Positions 11,714 to 21,975 of a DNA stretch of 64,000 nt are shown here, one piece after another. Made by a program: the position numbers and the translations under genes. Location: NCBI RefSeq assembly GCF_000002985.6, contig NC_003280.10, forward strand, positions 15,062,501-15,126,500. Reading direction: 5' to 3'. Numbering within the stretch: the stretch's first letter is position 1; every line of letters starts with the position of its first letter. This stretch comes from Caenorhabditis elegans (Eukaryota > Nematoda > Chromadorea > Rhabditida > Rhabditidae). The notes beneath the pieces were generated by a model. The model was given only the letters and a program-made list of their open reading frames with translations, was not told the DNA's origin and searched no databases.

Positions 11714-12313
11714 AGGGGGAGTAGAGTTTGTGGGTATTTTGCTTAAATAGACTAAAACTGGACCAAAACCACCGAATTTCATAATGAGACTTCACAAAAA
11801 ATTTCCAAAACTTTTTTATGGCGGGTCAAAATTTCGAAAAAAAAGAGCCAAATTTTGCTAAAATCTGAAATTTCGCACACTTTTCTTTGCCACAGCCGCT
11901 GGATTTCAGTTTTTCTAAAATTATCACCCTTTAATCCTTATTTTGGTAATTTATCTCGCTGAAATTCGTTGATTGAGACAACTTTTACGCCAATAGGCAT
12001 CCAAAAATGATCAAAATTGGATGCCTATCGGCTTAAAAGTTGTCTTAATCAACGAATTTCCGCGAGATAAATTACCAAAATAAGGATTAAAAGGTGATAA
12101 TTTCAGAAAAAAACTGAAATCCAGCGGCTGTGGCAAAGAAAAGTGTGCGAAATTTCAGATTTTAGCAAAATTTGGCTCTTTTTTTCGAAATTTTGACCCG
12201 CCATAAAAAATTTTTGCAAATTTTTTGTGAAGTATCATTATGAAATTCGGTGGTTTTGGTCCAGTTTCAGTTTATTTAGGCAAAATACCCACAAACTCTA
12301 CTCCCCCTTTAAG
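11711..12313. repeat. palindrome with TTTAAAGGGGGAGTAGAG end
   Basis: Abuts the previous palindrome and appears to share one TTTAAA with it. Ends are AAAGGGGGAGTAGAGTTTG and CAAACTCTACTCCCCCTTT. Inner arms match around GGATTTCAGTTTTTCTAAAA at about 11902. Confidence 0.88.
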
Positions 12314-12517
12314 TGTTCTACATAAAAACCTATTCAGTAGAAATAATGTTTCAGAGAAAGAGCAAACAAACAAGTTGGAGTGAAGTCTGAGAGACACCCT
12401 GATTGATAAGAAAGTTGGGGTAGAGTGTAGTGTTAGTTGGAGGCGCGGCAGAAAAAACAACACAACTATTGGCGGAAAAGTTCAGCGGGAGATCATAATA
12501 CACAGTTGCGATACACT

Positions 12518-12541
12518 GTGTTGTGTGTGTGTGTGTGTGTG
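12518..12541. repeat. GT dinucleotide microsatellite
   Basis: About ten consecutive GT units lie in the complex stretch between two palindromes. Another short GT run lies at about 13692-13703. Confidence 0.9.
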
Positions 12542-12564
12542 ATGGGACAATGTTCACTTTTTAT

Positions 12565-12833
12565 TACGGAAACACAATATTCTGAGAATGCGTATTACAC
12601 AAAACATTTGACGCGCAAAATATCTCGTAGCGAAAAATGTCGATTTACGGGATCGAGTTTAAAAAAATTTAAAAATTTTTTCATCTAATATTTTATCGAT
12701 TATAAACGGTTTTCGTAAATCGACACCAGTTCTACAGTACTTATTTAAAGAGTTACTGTAGTTTTCGCTTCGAGATATTTTGCGCGTCAAATATGTTGCT
12801 TAATACGCATTTTCAGAGTTTAGTGGTCCCGTA
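12565..12833. repeat. palindrome of the ACGGGAACA / TTGACGCGCAAAATATC family
   Basis: Left arm: ACGGAAACAC, GAGAATGCGTATTAC, TTGACGCGCAAAATATCTCG, TCGATTTACGGG. The right arm repeats these in reverse complement and ends GTCCCGTAGT. Related copies lie at 40121-40504 and 62208-62404, with a half copy at about 49470-49560. Confidence 0.85.
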
Positions 12834-12979
12834 GTACGATAGGGCCAATTTTTAGATAATTTTTAGATTGGATACCTAATAAGTGGAAATGTTTGTTTCC
12901 AATTTTAGAACATCACTAAAAGGTAAATTTGAAAAATCAGATTTTTTCAAATCTTTTTATTTAATTTGCAAATAAAAAT

Positions 12980-13492
12980 TAAAAGCTGGTGTAGTCGAAA
13001 CTTTTTATTACTTTATTAGACTATCTAAAAACACCAAATTTCATAATGAAATTTCTTGAAAACTTCTCAAAAATAAGTTATGGCGGCTTAAAAAATGACC
13101 CAAAATCAGATATAATTTGAAATTTAACTTGTCAGCGGCTGGAAACTAACTTTTTTGAAATCACCGTCTAATTTTGGGTATACAAGTTAATTATCGTGCG
13201 CGTTTTCAACTTTATTTAGGTACATTTAAGGCAATTTTGCCAAAACCTTAAATGTACCTAAATCAAGTTGAAAACGCGAAATAATTAACTTGTATATCCA
13301 GAATTAGACGGTGATTTCAAAAAAGATTAGTTTCCAGCCGCTGACAAGTCAAATTTCAAATTTTAATTAATTTCAGGTAATTTTTGAGCCGCCATAACTT
13401 TTTTTTTCAAAATTTCAAGAAATTTCATTATAAAATTCGGTTTTTTCAAACAATTTCGAGTCTAATAAAGCAATAAAAATTTCTTTGCCTTA
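12980..13492. repeat. degenerate palindrome of the GGTGTAGTCG family
   Basis: Its start AAAAGCTGGTGTAGTCGAAA and its central arms (TTAATTATCGTGCGCGTTTT and the complement near 13270) are homologous to the palindrome at 11138-11713. The right end is eroded. Confidence 0.75.
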
Positions 13493-14772
13493 AAAATTTT
13501 GAAAAAATATCTATTTTCGAACTAAGGAGCTTCAAAAGTCATTTATTTAAAGGATTCCCCTGAATTTTTCACATTTTTATAATAAAAATTGACCAATTTT
13601 CAAGAAAGTTCACAGGAAAATGCAAAATTTCCAAAGACCTTATCAAAATTTCTTTAAATACTCTCTAAAACGAATTACGAACACGTTATATTGTGTGTGT
13701 GTTGTGCCGCAAAATTCGAGTTCAGAAATCAAGTTTCGCCCGGGAAAGTGGAACGGAGAAGGGTCTCAGCACGATCAATAGCTAAAAACTGAAAAAAAAG
13801 AGCCAAAAGCACTGAAATTTCGAGATCGAAAAGCTGGTTGCTATGGGAAACCCGCTGAAAATGTGATTTTCGCCGAGAAAACACAACTCGTGCGTGAAAA
13901 ATTGAAAGATCTCGGTGATTTTTGAGGTTTAGAGGCTGAAAATCTATGACAAGGGCGGTTATTAGTGAGTTTTTCGGAGGAAAATATGGGTTTTAGGCTG
14001 GAAATAGAGGTTTGCGCGGTTAAAAAGTGAAGTTTTAAGTGCTGAAATTGGGGGTTTTCTCAATTTTTTCTGTAGAATAACGTAATTTCAACCCTAATTT
14101 TGCGTTAAAATATCAATTCGAAGCTGGAAAATAGGGTTTCAAGTGGAAATCGAAGGTCAGAAATTAAAATAGCATAAATTCCATGGTTTTAATGCGAAAA
14201 TTGAATTTTCTGATGGGGTTTTTTAATATTTTAACTAGCAAAATAGACTTCCAGGTGGAAATTAATGTTAGAATCGTACAATTTGAGATTTTTTCTCTTG
14301 AATTTTAATTTTTTCACTGCAAAATTACTTTTTTTAGACGATTTTTTGAATTTTCAACTGAAATAATAAAAAATTCACAATTATACTTAAATTTAACTGA
14401 AGAAAAGCAAAAAAAAAGCGAGAAAAACAAGAAAAATACAGGAAAAAAAACCGATAATTCTCTGCGTCTCCACTCTCTCATCCGCACTGGAGCGCGATTG
14501 CTCTCCATTATTACTGTAGCTTGTTAAGTTTTGAGGTCTGGTGATTTATTTGGAATGAGATAAAATTTCAGAAAACAGTTTAAAATGACGATAAAAGTAG
14601 TGAAAACCGGTTTCAATTACCAGAAAAATTTGAAGTATATTTACATCTCAATGATTAATTTGGTCACACATCATCAATAACAAAGTTTTTCAACGTGAAC
14701 TGACGAAAATTGAATTTATTTTAGAAAAAGAAGAGGCAATCAATAAATAAATCGATTATTTCTCAACAAACG

Positions 14773-16941
14773 ATGTCCGTCGTCTCCGAACGCGATGTGG
14801 ACGAATACTCGAAACAAAAACCTGAAACTTATGTGCTCCAAGTCTCAGAAAGAGAACGAAAGGAGAAGTACGAGCGGAAAAATCCGCCGATTCCACTGGA
14901 CAACGAGTACAATTATCAAGACGTCACACCGTCACCCTTCCCGTTTCATATCGATGCTCCGTCGGTGAGGATTTTCCAAGCTTCAGCCATTTTCAGCAAT
15001 GTTCTTGAACTTCCAGCTAGTATTTATGGGCCGTCTTGGCGAAGAGCCCATCTCTGCTCACTTCACACTTACCAATCGTACGTGCAAGCCATTCTGGTTC
15101 AAAATCAAGGTCTCGAGCCGCGAACTTTTCAAAGTTCGCCCAACAAACGGAAAATTGGAGAATAGTGAAAGAGTCGTCATTAGAGTGAGCATTTTGTGCA
15201 TAAAAATTGAAGGAAAAATCAATATTTCAGGTGATTTTTTACCCGAATGTCAGAGTTCCGAAGCCATTCTGCGAGTACTTGCACGTTTATGCGTTGTTTG
15301 CCGGGTTGGGAGATCGGGTAAGGTCTAGCTTGGCTGCAAAATGTAGAAATTTAAATTTGCTACATTTTATTAGTTGAAAACATTTTTGTAGCTAAACGGA
15401 GAAAAAAGTTACAACCTGGTACTTTTCAAATTTTAGTTGAACCAGTTATATGTCGGCCGCTATAGCCTTATCTTAATTAGAAATAGCAAAAAATTGACAA
15501 CTAATAAAATTTAGAAAATTTAATTCGCTATATTTTGTTAGTTGGCAACTTTTTGATAGCTCTTGCCAATTTAAATATTTCGAATTATACAAAAAAAAAA
15601 TTTAATCTTAAAACTTTGAACCATTGTATCTCTAAAACTATTGCACCTACAAAATAAATGCCAACTAACAAAATGTGCAAAATTTTATGCTCTACATTTT
15701 GTCATTCACAATTTTCAAGATAACTTTACTTCCCACAAAGGTATGTCCCTTTAAACATTTCCAGACAGCCTATGAAGCGTTCAACAGATTGGATCGTCAA
15801 CGTACATTGCCTCCGAAGCGACTTTTTACGGAATTTGTTTGGGTAAGCTTAATCGAAATTTCTCAAATAATTGATATAGTTATTAAATTTTAGCATCCAA
15901 ATATTGGAATGACTCAAGCCTACGAAAATGGAAAACTGATGGAAATGATGCGTGCAAAGCAGAAACTTCTCGACTATAGAAAGGACGAAAATGATAAAAT
16001 TAAAACTTTTCAAGTGGATTTCAATAATGTCATTTTTGATCATCGGAATGTGAGCTTTATCTAACTAAATGGGTTAAAATTTTACAGCGGCCGACAAATC
16101 CCGGGTAGTGTTTATCCAAAAATTAGGAAAATTGGCCTGTGAGACGTCGGTCGCTATACTTTTTTTTGGGATAACAGCTATCAAAAAATTATCAACTAAC
16201 AAAATGTAAAAATTAAAATTTCCCATATTTTATTAGTTTACAACTTTTTTCTAACTGTATAGGAGAAAATGTTACAGTGGCTGACATCTGACGAGTTCCA
16301 GAATTTAGGGAAGCCCGTGAGACGTCGGCCGCTACATCTAATTTTATATTGGAGAGAACAGAAAGTTGATAAACTTTTTGCTAAACTTTTTAATACATTA
16401 CTTACAATTAGTAGTATCTAAACATATAAAAAAAGTTATAGCCGCCGACATCTTACTGGTTTTTTTGCAAACTTTCGAGAAAATGAGCCCATATTATGTC
16501 GACTGCTACAGCTGGCGAGAAGCTATCCAGATTTTTTCTAGGCGGTAAATACAGCAGCCGACATCTCACGGGTTTTCCAGGATAAAAACCGATTCAAATT
16601 TTCAGCGCGTCCTGGATAGAATGCTCAAAGCAAACGTTGTTGAAAAGGAGAAATTGTTATACATGCCAACTCCAAATCTCAACCTCTACATGCAGAACCT
16701 TCGAAATCAGAAAAATCGCTCGAAACTTGCAGTTTTGCTCGAAAGACGTGGGGATGCGTTTAAGGGTGTTCAGAATTTGTACGCAGAAGAGGTACTGGCG
16801 AAAAGGACCGGAGATAAAATGTTTGAAAAATATAAGAAAAAGAAGGGAACGAAAGGATATCAGAGTTTGGATGCGAAGCTTTACAGACCGGTTAAGGTGG
16901 TCAGAAACACGAAGAATAAGAAGAAGAAGGGGAAGAAATAA
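14773..16941 (+). CDS. MSP-domain (major sperm protein-like) protein, 338 aa
   Basis: Six exons, all in phase 0: 14773-14964, 15017-15184, 15231-15317, 15765-15842, 15894-16049 and 16606-16941. An Ig-like MSP fold spans residues about 60-155, recognised from FMGRLGEEPISAHFTLTNRT, then KPFWFKIKVSS, FKVRPTNGKL and VVIRVIFYP. This is the pattern of MSP and motile-sperm-domain proteins. Before it is a charged 60-residue N-terminus. After it are helical, basic sequence and a lysine-rich tail ending KNKKKKGKK, which is unusual next to the roughly 127-residue sperm MSPs. The partner and site of action are unknown; cytoplasmic location is inferred from the absence of a signal or membrane segment. TTTATTTTAG at 14715-14724 is a possible spliced-leader acceptor. 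AATAAA lies at 16956-16961. Open sequence inside intron 5 (16366-16548) was left out because it is repeat-like. Confidence 0.9.
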
Positions 16942-17204
16942 TGTTGTGTCTGGAAAATAAACATTTTTTTACGTGGAACGTTTCATGCTTGAATCTATAT
17001 ACTTTTCAGGTGGATTATTGAATTATGACTGGGTAAAAACTTGGGTTTTAATTTTTTCCTGTTTCATTCTGTTTAAATTAATTTTTTAAATGTTAAACGA
17101 TACCTGAAATATTTTGATTTGAAATATTGTGCAATAGATTTCATAAAATGTTCTTACATGAAGTGTTGGTAATATTGTTGGTAATAATAATATTGTTTAT
17201 TCTA

Positions 17205-17895
17205 TTTTTCCGGTAATTGCCGGTTTGCCGATTTGCCGGAAATTTGCAATTCCGCCATTTTGCCTATTTGCCGGAAATTTTCAATTTCGGCAAATTGCCG
17301 ATTTGCCGATTCGCCGGAAATTTTTAGATGAATATGATAAAACTGTGCCTTTTTAAAAATTTGTTTTCCGTTTTTTTAAAGATATTTTCAAAGAATTTGC
17401 CAACTTTTCAAAATAGATGTTGGAACATTCATAGAATGCGTATAATTCTGCCAATTCAAATTGAAATTCTGAAATTTCCAACAAAAAAAAAAATACAAAA
17501 CCACAATTTGCCGAAAATTTTCGGCCATTGCCGTTTTTCCGGCAAATTCGGCAAATCGACAATTTTAGGCTTTGCCGATTTGCCGGAAATTTTCAATTCC
17601 GGCAATTTGCCGATTTGCCGGAAATTTTCAATTCCGGCAATTTGCCGATTTGCCGGAAATTTTTAATTCTGGCAATTTTGTCGTATGTCCATCTCTTCTA
17701 TTTATACAATTTTTATTAGGGATTTAAATTCCTTCAATAGCTTGCATATCAGGAGGGGTGGGCGGCGAACGATTTTTCCGGCAAATCGACAAATTGCCGG
17801 AATTGAACATTTCCGGCAAATCGGCAAACCGGCAAACTGCCTGAATTGAGGCTTCCGGCAAATCGGCAAACCGGCATATTACTGATTTGCCGAAC
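17205..17895. repeat. TTGCCGG-type minisatellite clusters
   Basis: Copies of the TTGCCGATTTGCCGG / AATTCCGGCAA module at about 17210-17325, 17535-17680 and 17775-17895, with non-repeat sequence between. The 60-112 codon open frames here are repeat artefacts. Confidence 0.85.
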
Positions 17896-18308
17896 GATCT
17901 TTTTTTTATTGCATATACTAGACCTCCATTGTACTTTTACTTTTTATTTAAAATGCACATGGCGAAAATAGTAAATTTTCCACAAGCAACTGTGCGCCTT
18001 TAAAACCATACCACCCCCAACATGGTTGTGAAACTAAAGACTGTTGTGAGAGGAGTGTCCTTCACACAAACTATATCAAATTTCGGTCCCAAAATCTGAA
18101 CTATTTGCTCTTGGTAGTTGCTCTTTTACCTCCCCATTTGAAACAAAAGCCCCCTACCTTCCTTCACAACTGACCGCGCATCCCCAGCCCGAACCAATTA
18201 AGTTCATTCTCACATTTCCTACCTCCTAATACGCTCTAATCCGATTAGAAGCCCTTAAATGGAGCCCTCCCCAATCTTTTGCTCATACATCGTCAGCAGC
18301 AAGTAGTA

Positions 18309-18328
18309 GGGGGGGGGGGGGGGGGGGG
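18309..18328. repeat. G20 homopolymer
   Basis: Twenty uninterrupted G on the plus strand in a repeat-poor intergenic stretch. Long enough to form a G-quadruplex. Confidence 0.95.
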
Positions 18329-18568
18329 TCAGAGGAGGCGTCTCTTTTCTCACTGGTGTTGGTAAATAATAGAGTATTGCGGGGCAGAGCCGACGACACT
18401 GTGAATACGGTTTTCCAAGTTTTCTATTTGTTTTTGTTTACATTTTACTTTTTTTTTGAATCAATTTTTTATTTTTAAAACTACGTTTTTCTCATGGTGG
18501 TGAACCTCCAATTTTGAAATCTCTGCAAAAAAGTTTGTTGAGCTAATTTCAAATATTGTTACAGGAAA

Positions 18569-18890
18569 TTAAAAGCGGGGGGATTTTGTCTAAATACACT
18601 TATAATGATTCAAAATTACCGAATATCATAATAAAAACATTCCAAGAAATTTCAGATTTTTCCGAATTTCCAGCCAAATTTTTGGCTCATTGCCAAAATT
18701 TTGAAAAATATGAGTTTTTGAGGAAATCCGACCCCTATGCTGCTACGAATAACTAGAGCAAAATTACAGTATAAAAACAGTCGAAAAACATTTTTTGAAA
18801 AGTTTTATTACGATATTCGGTTATTTTGGCAACATAGGAGTACTTTTTAACGCTTTCCCCACTGGCGCTACTCCACTTCTCCACCTTTAC
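18569..18890. repeat. eroded palindrome
   Basis: The left end TTAAAAGCGGGGGGATTTTG pairs imperfectly with the right end near 18855-18890, which finishes CTCCACCTTTAC. The inner ATTACCGAATATCATAATAA pairs with TTATTACGATATTCGG. A decayed copy of the TTTAAAGG-type family. Confidence 0.65.
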
Positions 18891-19099
18891 AGTTATATCA
18901 TACTAGGTTTTTTTGTATTATACCGTATAACAAATCGCAAGTTGTTCCCTTATTACAGAATATTTTGCCCATTTTTCTAATTTGTTTCTGAATTTTCATG
19001 TAATTTCGTTATTGAAAAGAGCTAAAAATTGTGATAACAATTAAATTTTATTTATACGGCGCTGGCCTGAAACCAGGTAGTACATTACAGGGATGGGCC

Positions 19100-19230
19100 G
19101 CAAACGATTTTTCCGGCAAGTTGGTAAGTTGCCAAAATTGAAATTTCCGGCATATCCGGCAAATTGCCGATTTGCCGAGTTCGCCGGAAAAACAGCAAAT
19201 GCAGAAAATTCTCGGCAAACTGCGATTTTT
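19100..19230. repeat. short TTGCCGG-type array
   Basis: A handful of modules such as CCGGCAAATTGCCGATTTG on an otherwise plain background. Confidence 0.75.
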
Positions 19231-19675
19231 TTTGAAAATTCAGAATTTTAATTTTAATCGGCACAATTGTACACAAGATTTAAAAAAAAAGCAAATTCTA
19301 TGAAAATGTTGTATAGGATTAAATAGCATGATTTATTCGTACAAAAGTAAATACGCACAACAATTAAAACTAGATTTTTAAAAAATTTTGAAAAGTACAC
19401 AAAAATTGATCTCCAAGTAAATAGTCAAATAGGTTATAATATTTTAACATTTCTTGCGAATTATGATAACTTGCATACCTTCTGCTGGATTTCGATTGAA
19501 TATCAAGTTTAATTAGACAACATCCCCATTTGTAGAGTATTTTGGTGGTTGCCTAAATTAAAATTTGAATAACAAAAAAGTTCACGAAAACTATACCCAT
19601 TTTTGGACTCTTCCTTCTTTTCTAATTTATTTTTTGCATCCTTGACTCCCGCGCAACAGAGGGCAATCATAAGTA

Positions 19676-20278
19676 TTAGGTCTCCAAATAAGTTCCGGGT
19701 CAAAAAGCATAACTTTGTTCGCTGCGTATCGATTATTATGAAACTGTGGGAATTTACGTTATCAACCATGATCTTTCAATTTAGTGCGTCACACTGAAAT
19801 AATAACAGAAAACATAGCTTTTTTGAAATATTTTTGAGTTTTTGGAGTATTTCTCGAGATCCAAATGTTAAACTTAAATGTTTTGTACATGTAAAAATAG
19901 TTTGCACATGGTTACATCATTTTTGTATAAAAATTCAAGAATTTTCGACAAAAATTTTTTTGTAGATTTTTTGACGAGCGACAAAAAAATTTTTTTTGGA
20001 CGGATTTTTTTTCAAACTTTTCTTGTTTTCTTACATTGTGTACTAAATTAAGCAATATCCGCACACAAACCTCAGTTGAAACCTGAAAAGAAGCGAGATC
20101 TGAAAAATGCCTGAAAAAATTGGCTCCGAGTACGGGCACTTCGGACGGCCAAAAAATTTTGTGATTATTGTCAAATGAAAGACCATAGTTGATAATATAA
20201 ATTCCTAAAGTTTCATAAAAATTGATACGCAGCGAACAAAGTTATGATTTTTGACCCGGAACTTATTTGGAGACCTAA
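19676..20278. mobile_element. non-autonomous mariner-like element, about 603 bp
   Basis: Terminal inverted repeats beginning TTAGGTCTCCAAATAAGTTC run at about 19676-19735 and, in reverse complement, at about 20218-20278. The element is flanked on both sides by TA, the target duplication expected of Tc1/mariner elements. The TIR text with AAGTTCCGGGTCAAAAA is mariner-like. The interior has no intact transposase; a 75-codon minus-strand frame (20139-19912) may be a remnant. The class is inferred from TIR and TA only. Confidence 0.65.
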
Positions 20279-20949
20279 TATTATGAATAAAAGTCCAAGA
20301 AACTCGAGAAAGTTGAAATTAACTTGATAAATATGGTATTGGACGACAGTTCTCAATGTATGGTTCATCGTACCTGCGTGTGTGAAAGAAAGCCAGCAGT
20401 ATGATCTAATATCTAATATGCATATTGAAAAGCTTCGTAATATATTAAAAGCGGCTTTCTCCCGTTGAAAACAGCCCACAGTCGCCGTTGAATTTTGGCA
20501 ACTTGACGGGAAGGCAAATCTTGGTGTTGTCAGATGAAAAATATTCTCTTACAATTAGATTTATTTATAATGAGTCATCAAAAAAGAGTAGCAAATCAAA
20601 ATACATTTTTTCACCAGAAATTACGGAGGTTTCGCCCAGACAAGAGTGTAACTTGAATTGGTAACTACCAAAAACTTAACTCCTACTTACTAAAATTTTA
20701 AATTGTAACGCTGAAATCTGGGCTCGAAAAAAAATTATCAAAACGCTGTTTTTTGTTTGGATTTTCGAATCTTTTTAGGGTACAATTTATACTAACCAAC
20801 ATACCCTAAAATTAAAATGAAACTCTTTAAACAAAGTTTTGATAAATTTACAAATTTTCCAAAAATGTGTAATTTGTTTTCAAAGCATATTGAGCATTGC
20901 TGCATATTTTAAAATATTTAAATACAAACAATATGAACCTAGTTAAATT

Positions 20950-21125
20950 TGACCGGCAGGCTTCAGGCAGGCGGCAAGCCCTTAAACCGCGCCTGCCTAC
21001 CATGAAAGCCTTTGATAGTTGCCAAAACTTCGGCTTTAAAACTTTCCGAAAAATTCGCTAACAGCCCTGTGAACTCCGAGAGGCAGGCTGAGGATGCCTT
21101 AAGGTCAGGCAGGCAGGCAGGCCTA
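20950..21125. repeat. AGGCAGGC-type repeat
   Basis: Short imperfect copies of GGCAGGC, GCCTGCC and AGGCAGGCAGGCAGGCC. The same motif returns near 62670, 62980 and 63940. Confidence 0.8.
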
Positions 21126-21384
21126 CATGAAAACTATATTCATTTTGGTTTTCCTTGTACGTTCTTTTCATGGTTTATTAAAAATTTATTAAAAATTTGT
21201 TGAAAAAAAAGAAAGCAAGAAAAGAAAGCAGAGAAAAAACAATTTCAGCCAGTTGAAAAACTATTTATTTTTAAGTTTTGAAAAAAAAGAGCGGGAATTC
21301 AGAGAACTTATTCAGAGAATTTATATCTCTAAAAATAACAGAATTTCAAAATTTTTGAGAGTTTTCCGAAAAAAATTGTATAAA

Positions 21385-21860
21385 GATACTCCTGTAGAAA
21401 TCCTACAGTACTCCTACAGTACTACAGTTGTCCTATAGTAATCCATACCAAGGGGGGGGGGGCGGCAAATAATTTTTTTGACAAATTGGCAAATTGCCGG
21501 AATTAAAATTTCCAAAACAAATCACTCTAAAAATTTCCGGAAAATCGATATCCAGCAAACCGGCAAATTGACATTTTGCCAAAAATGAAAAATCTTCGGC
21601 AAATCTGCAAACCGGCAAGCCGGCAAATTGAAGATTTGCCGAAAATTTCCGGAAAATTGTGGTTTTGCACATTTTTTTCCGTTTTGAAAAAAAATCCCTC
21701 CTGTTATACAGTACTTCTGCATTTATCCTTCAATATTCCTACAGAACTTCTACAGTACTCTTACAGTAGTCCTACAAAAATCCAACATTAATCCTACAGT
21801 AATCCTACAGTAATCCTACATTACTCCTATTGTGCTCTTACAGTAATTTTACAGACCGTA
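21385..21860. repeat. CTACAGTA repeats interrupted by TTGCCGG modules
   Basis: Repeated TCCTACAGTA-like units at 21385-21440 and 21700-21860 flank a TTGCCGG cluster (about 21465-21665) that begins with an 11-G run (21452-21462). All of it lies immediately upstream of the M1-like gene. Confidence 0.8.
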
Positions 21861-21963
21861 CTCACACATTATGTTTACAGTACGTCGACACTATTCCCAT
21901 CCCCGCAACCATCTTTTATCGATTTTCCAAAAACAAAACTTATCATTAATCCAAAAACTAAAG

Positions 21964-21971
21964 TTTTCCAG
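21964..21971 (+). promoter_or_regulatory. candidate spliced-leader acceptor for the M1-like gene
   Basis: TTTTCCAG ends 4 nt before the ATG at 21976, with no upstream donor required by the model. This is the usual arrangement for nematode trans-splicing, and it chose this ATG over the in-frame ATG at 21871. Confidence 0.6.
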
Positions 21972-21975
21972 CCGA

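Larger units (their letters stand above)
9167..14772. other. 5.6-kb intergenic region between divergent genes
   Basis: Separates the amidase (-) from the MSP-domain gene (+) and should hold both promoters. Most of it is five or more fold-back repeats and a minisatellite, listed separately. Two stretches are more complex and repeat-free: about 12330-12520, and about 13690-13960, which includes the CpG-containing GCCCGGGAAAG. No protein exon, tRNA or other RNA gene was recognised. Confidence 0.7.
16942..21975. other. intergenic region, mostly repeats
   Basis: Starts with the 3' UTR and AATAAA of the MSP-domain gene. It then holds TTGCCGG arrays, an eroded palindrome, a mariner-like short element, AGGCAGGC repeats and CTACAGTA repeats, listed separately. 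About 18000-18420 is more complex and repeat-poor and is treated as a candidate control region. No coding gene was recognised between 18.4 and 21.97 kb. Confidence 0.65.

Noticed and set aside
13837..13851. Possible X-box (RFX/DAF-19 site) GTTGCTATGGGAAAC upstream of the MSP-domain gene
   Set aside because: It has one extra base relative to the 14-bp consensus, lies over 900 bp from the ATG, and the gene shows no ciliary features.
16366..16560. Extra exon in the MSP-domain gene (60-codon frame)
   Set aside because: It contains the dispersed GCCGACATCT repeat, and exons 5 and 6 already join in phase without it.
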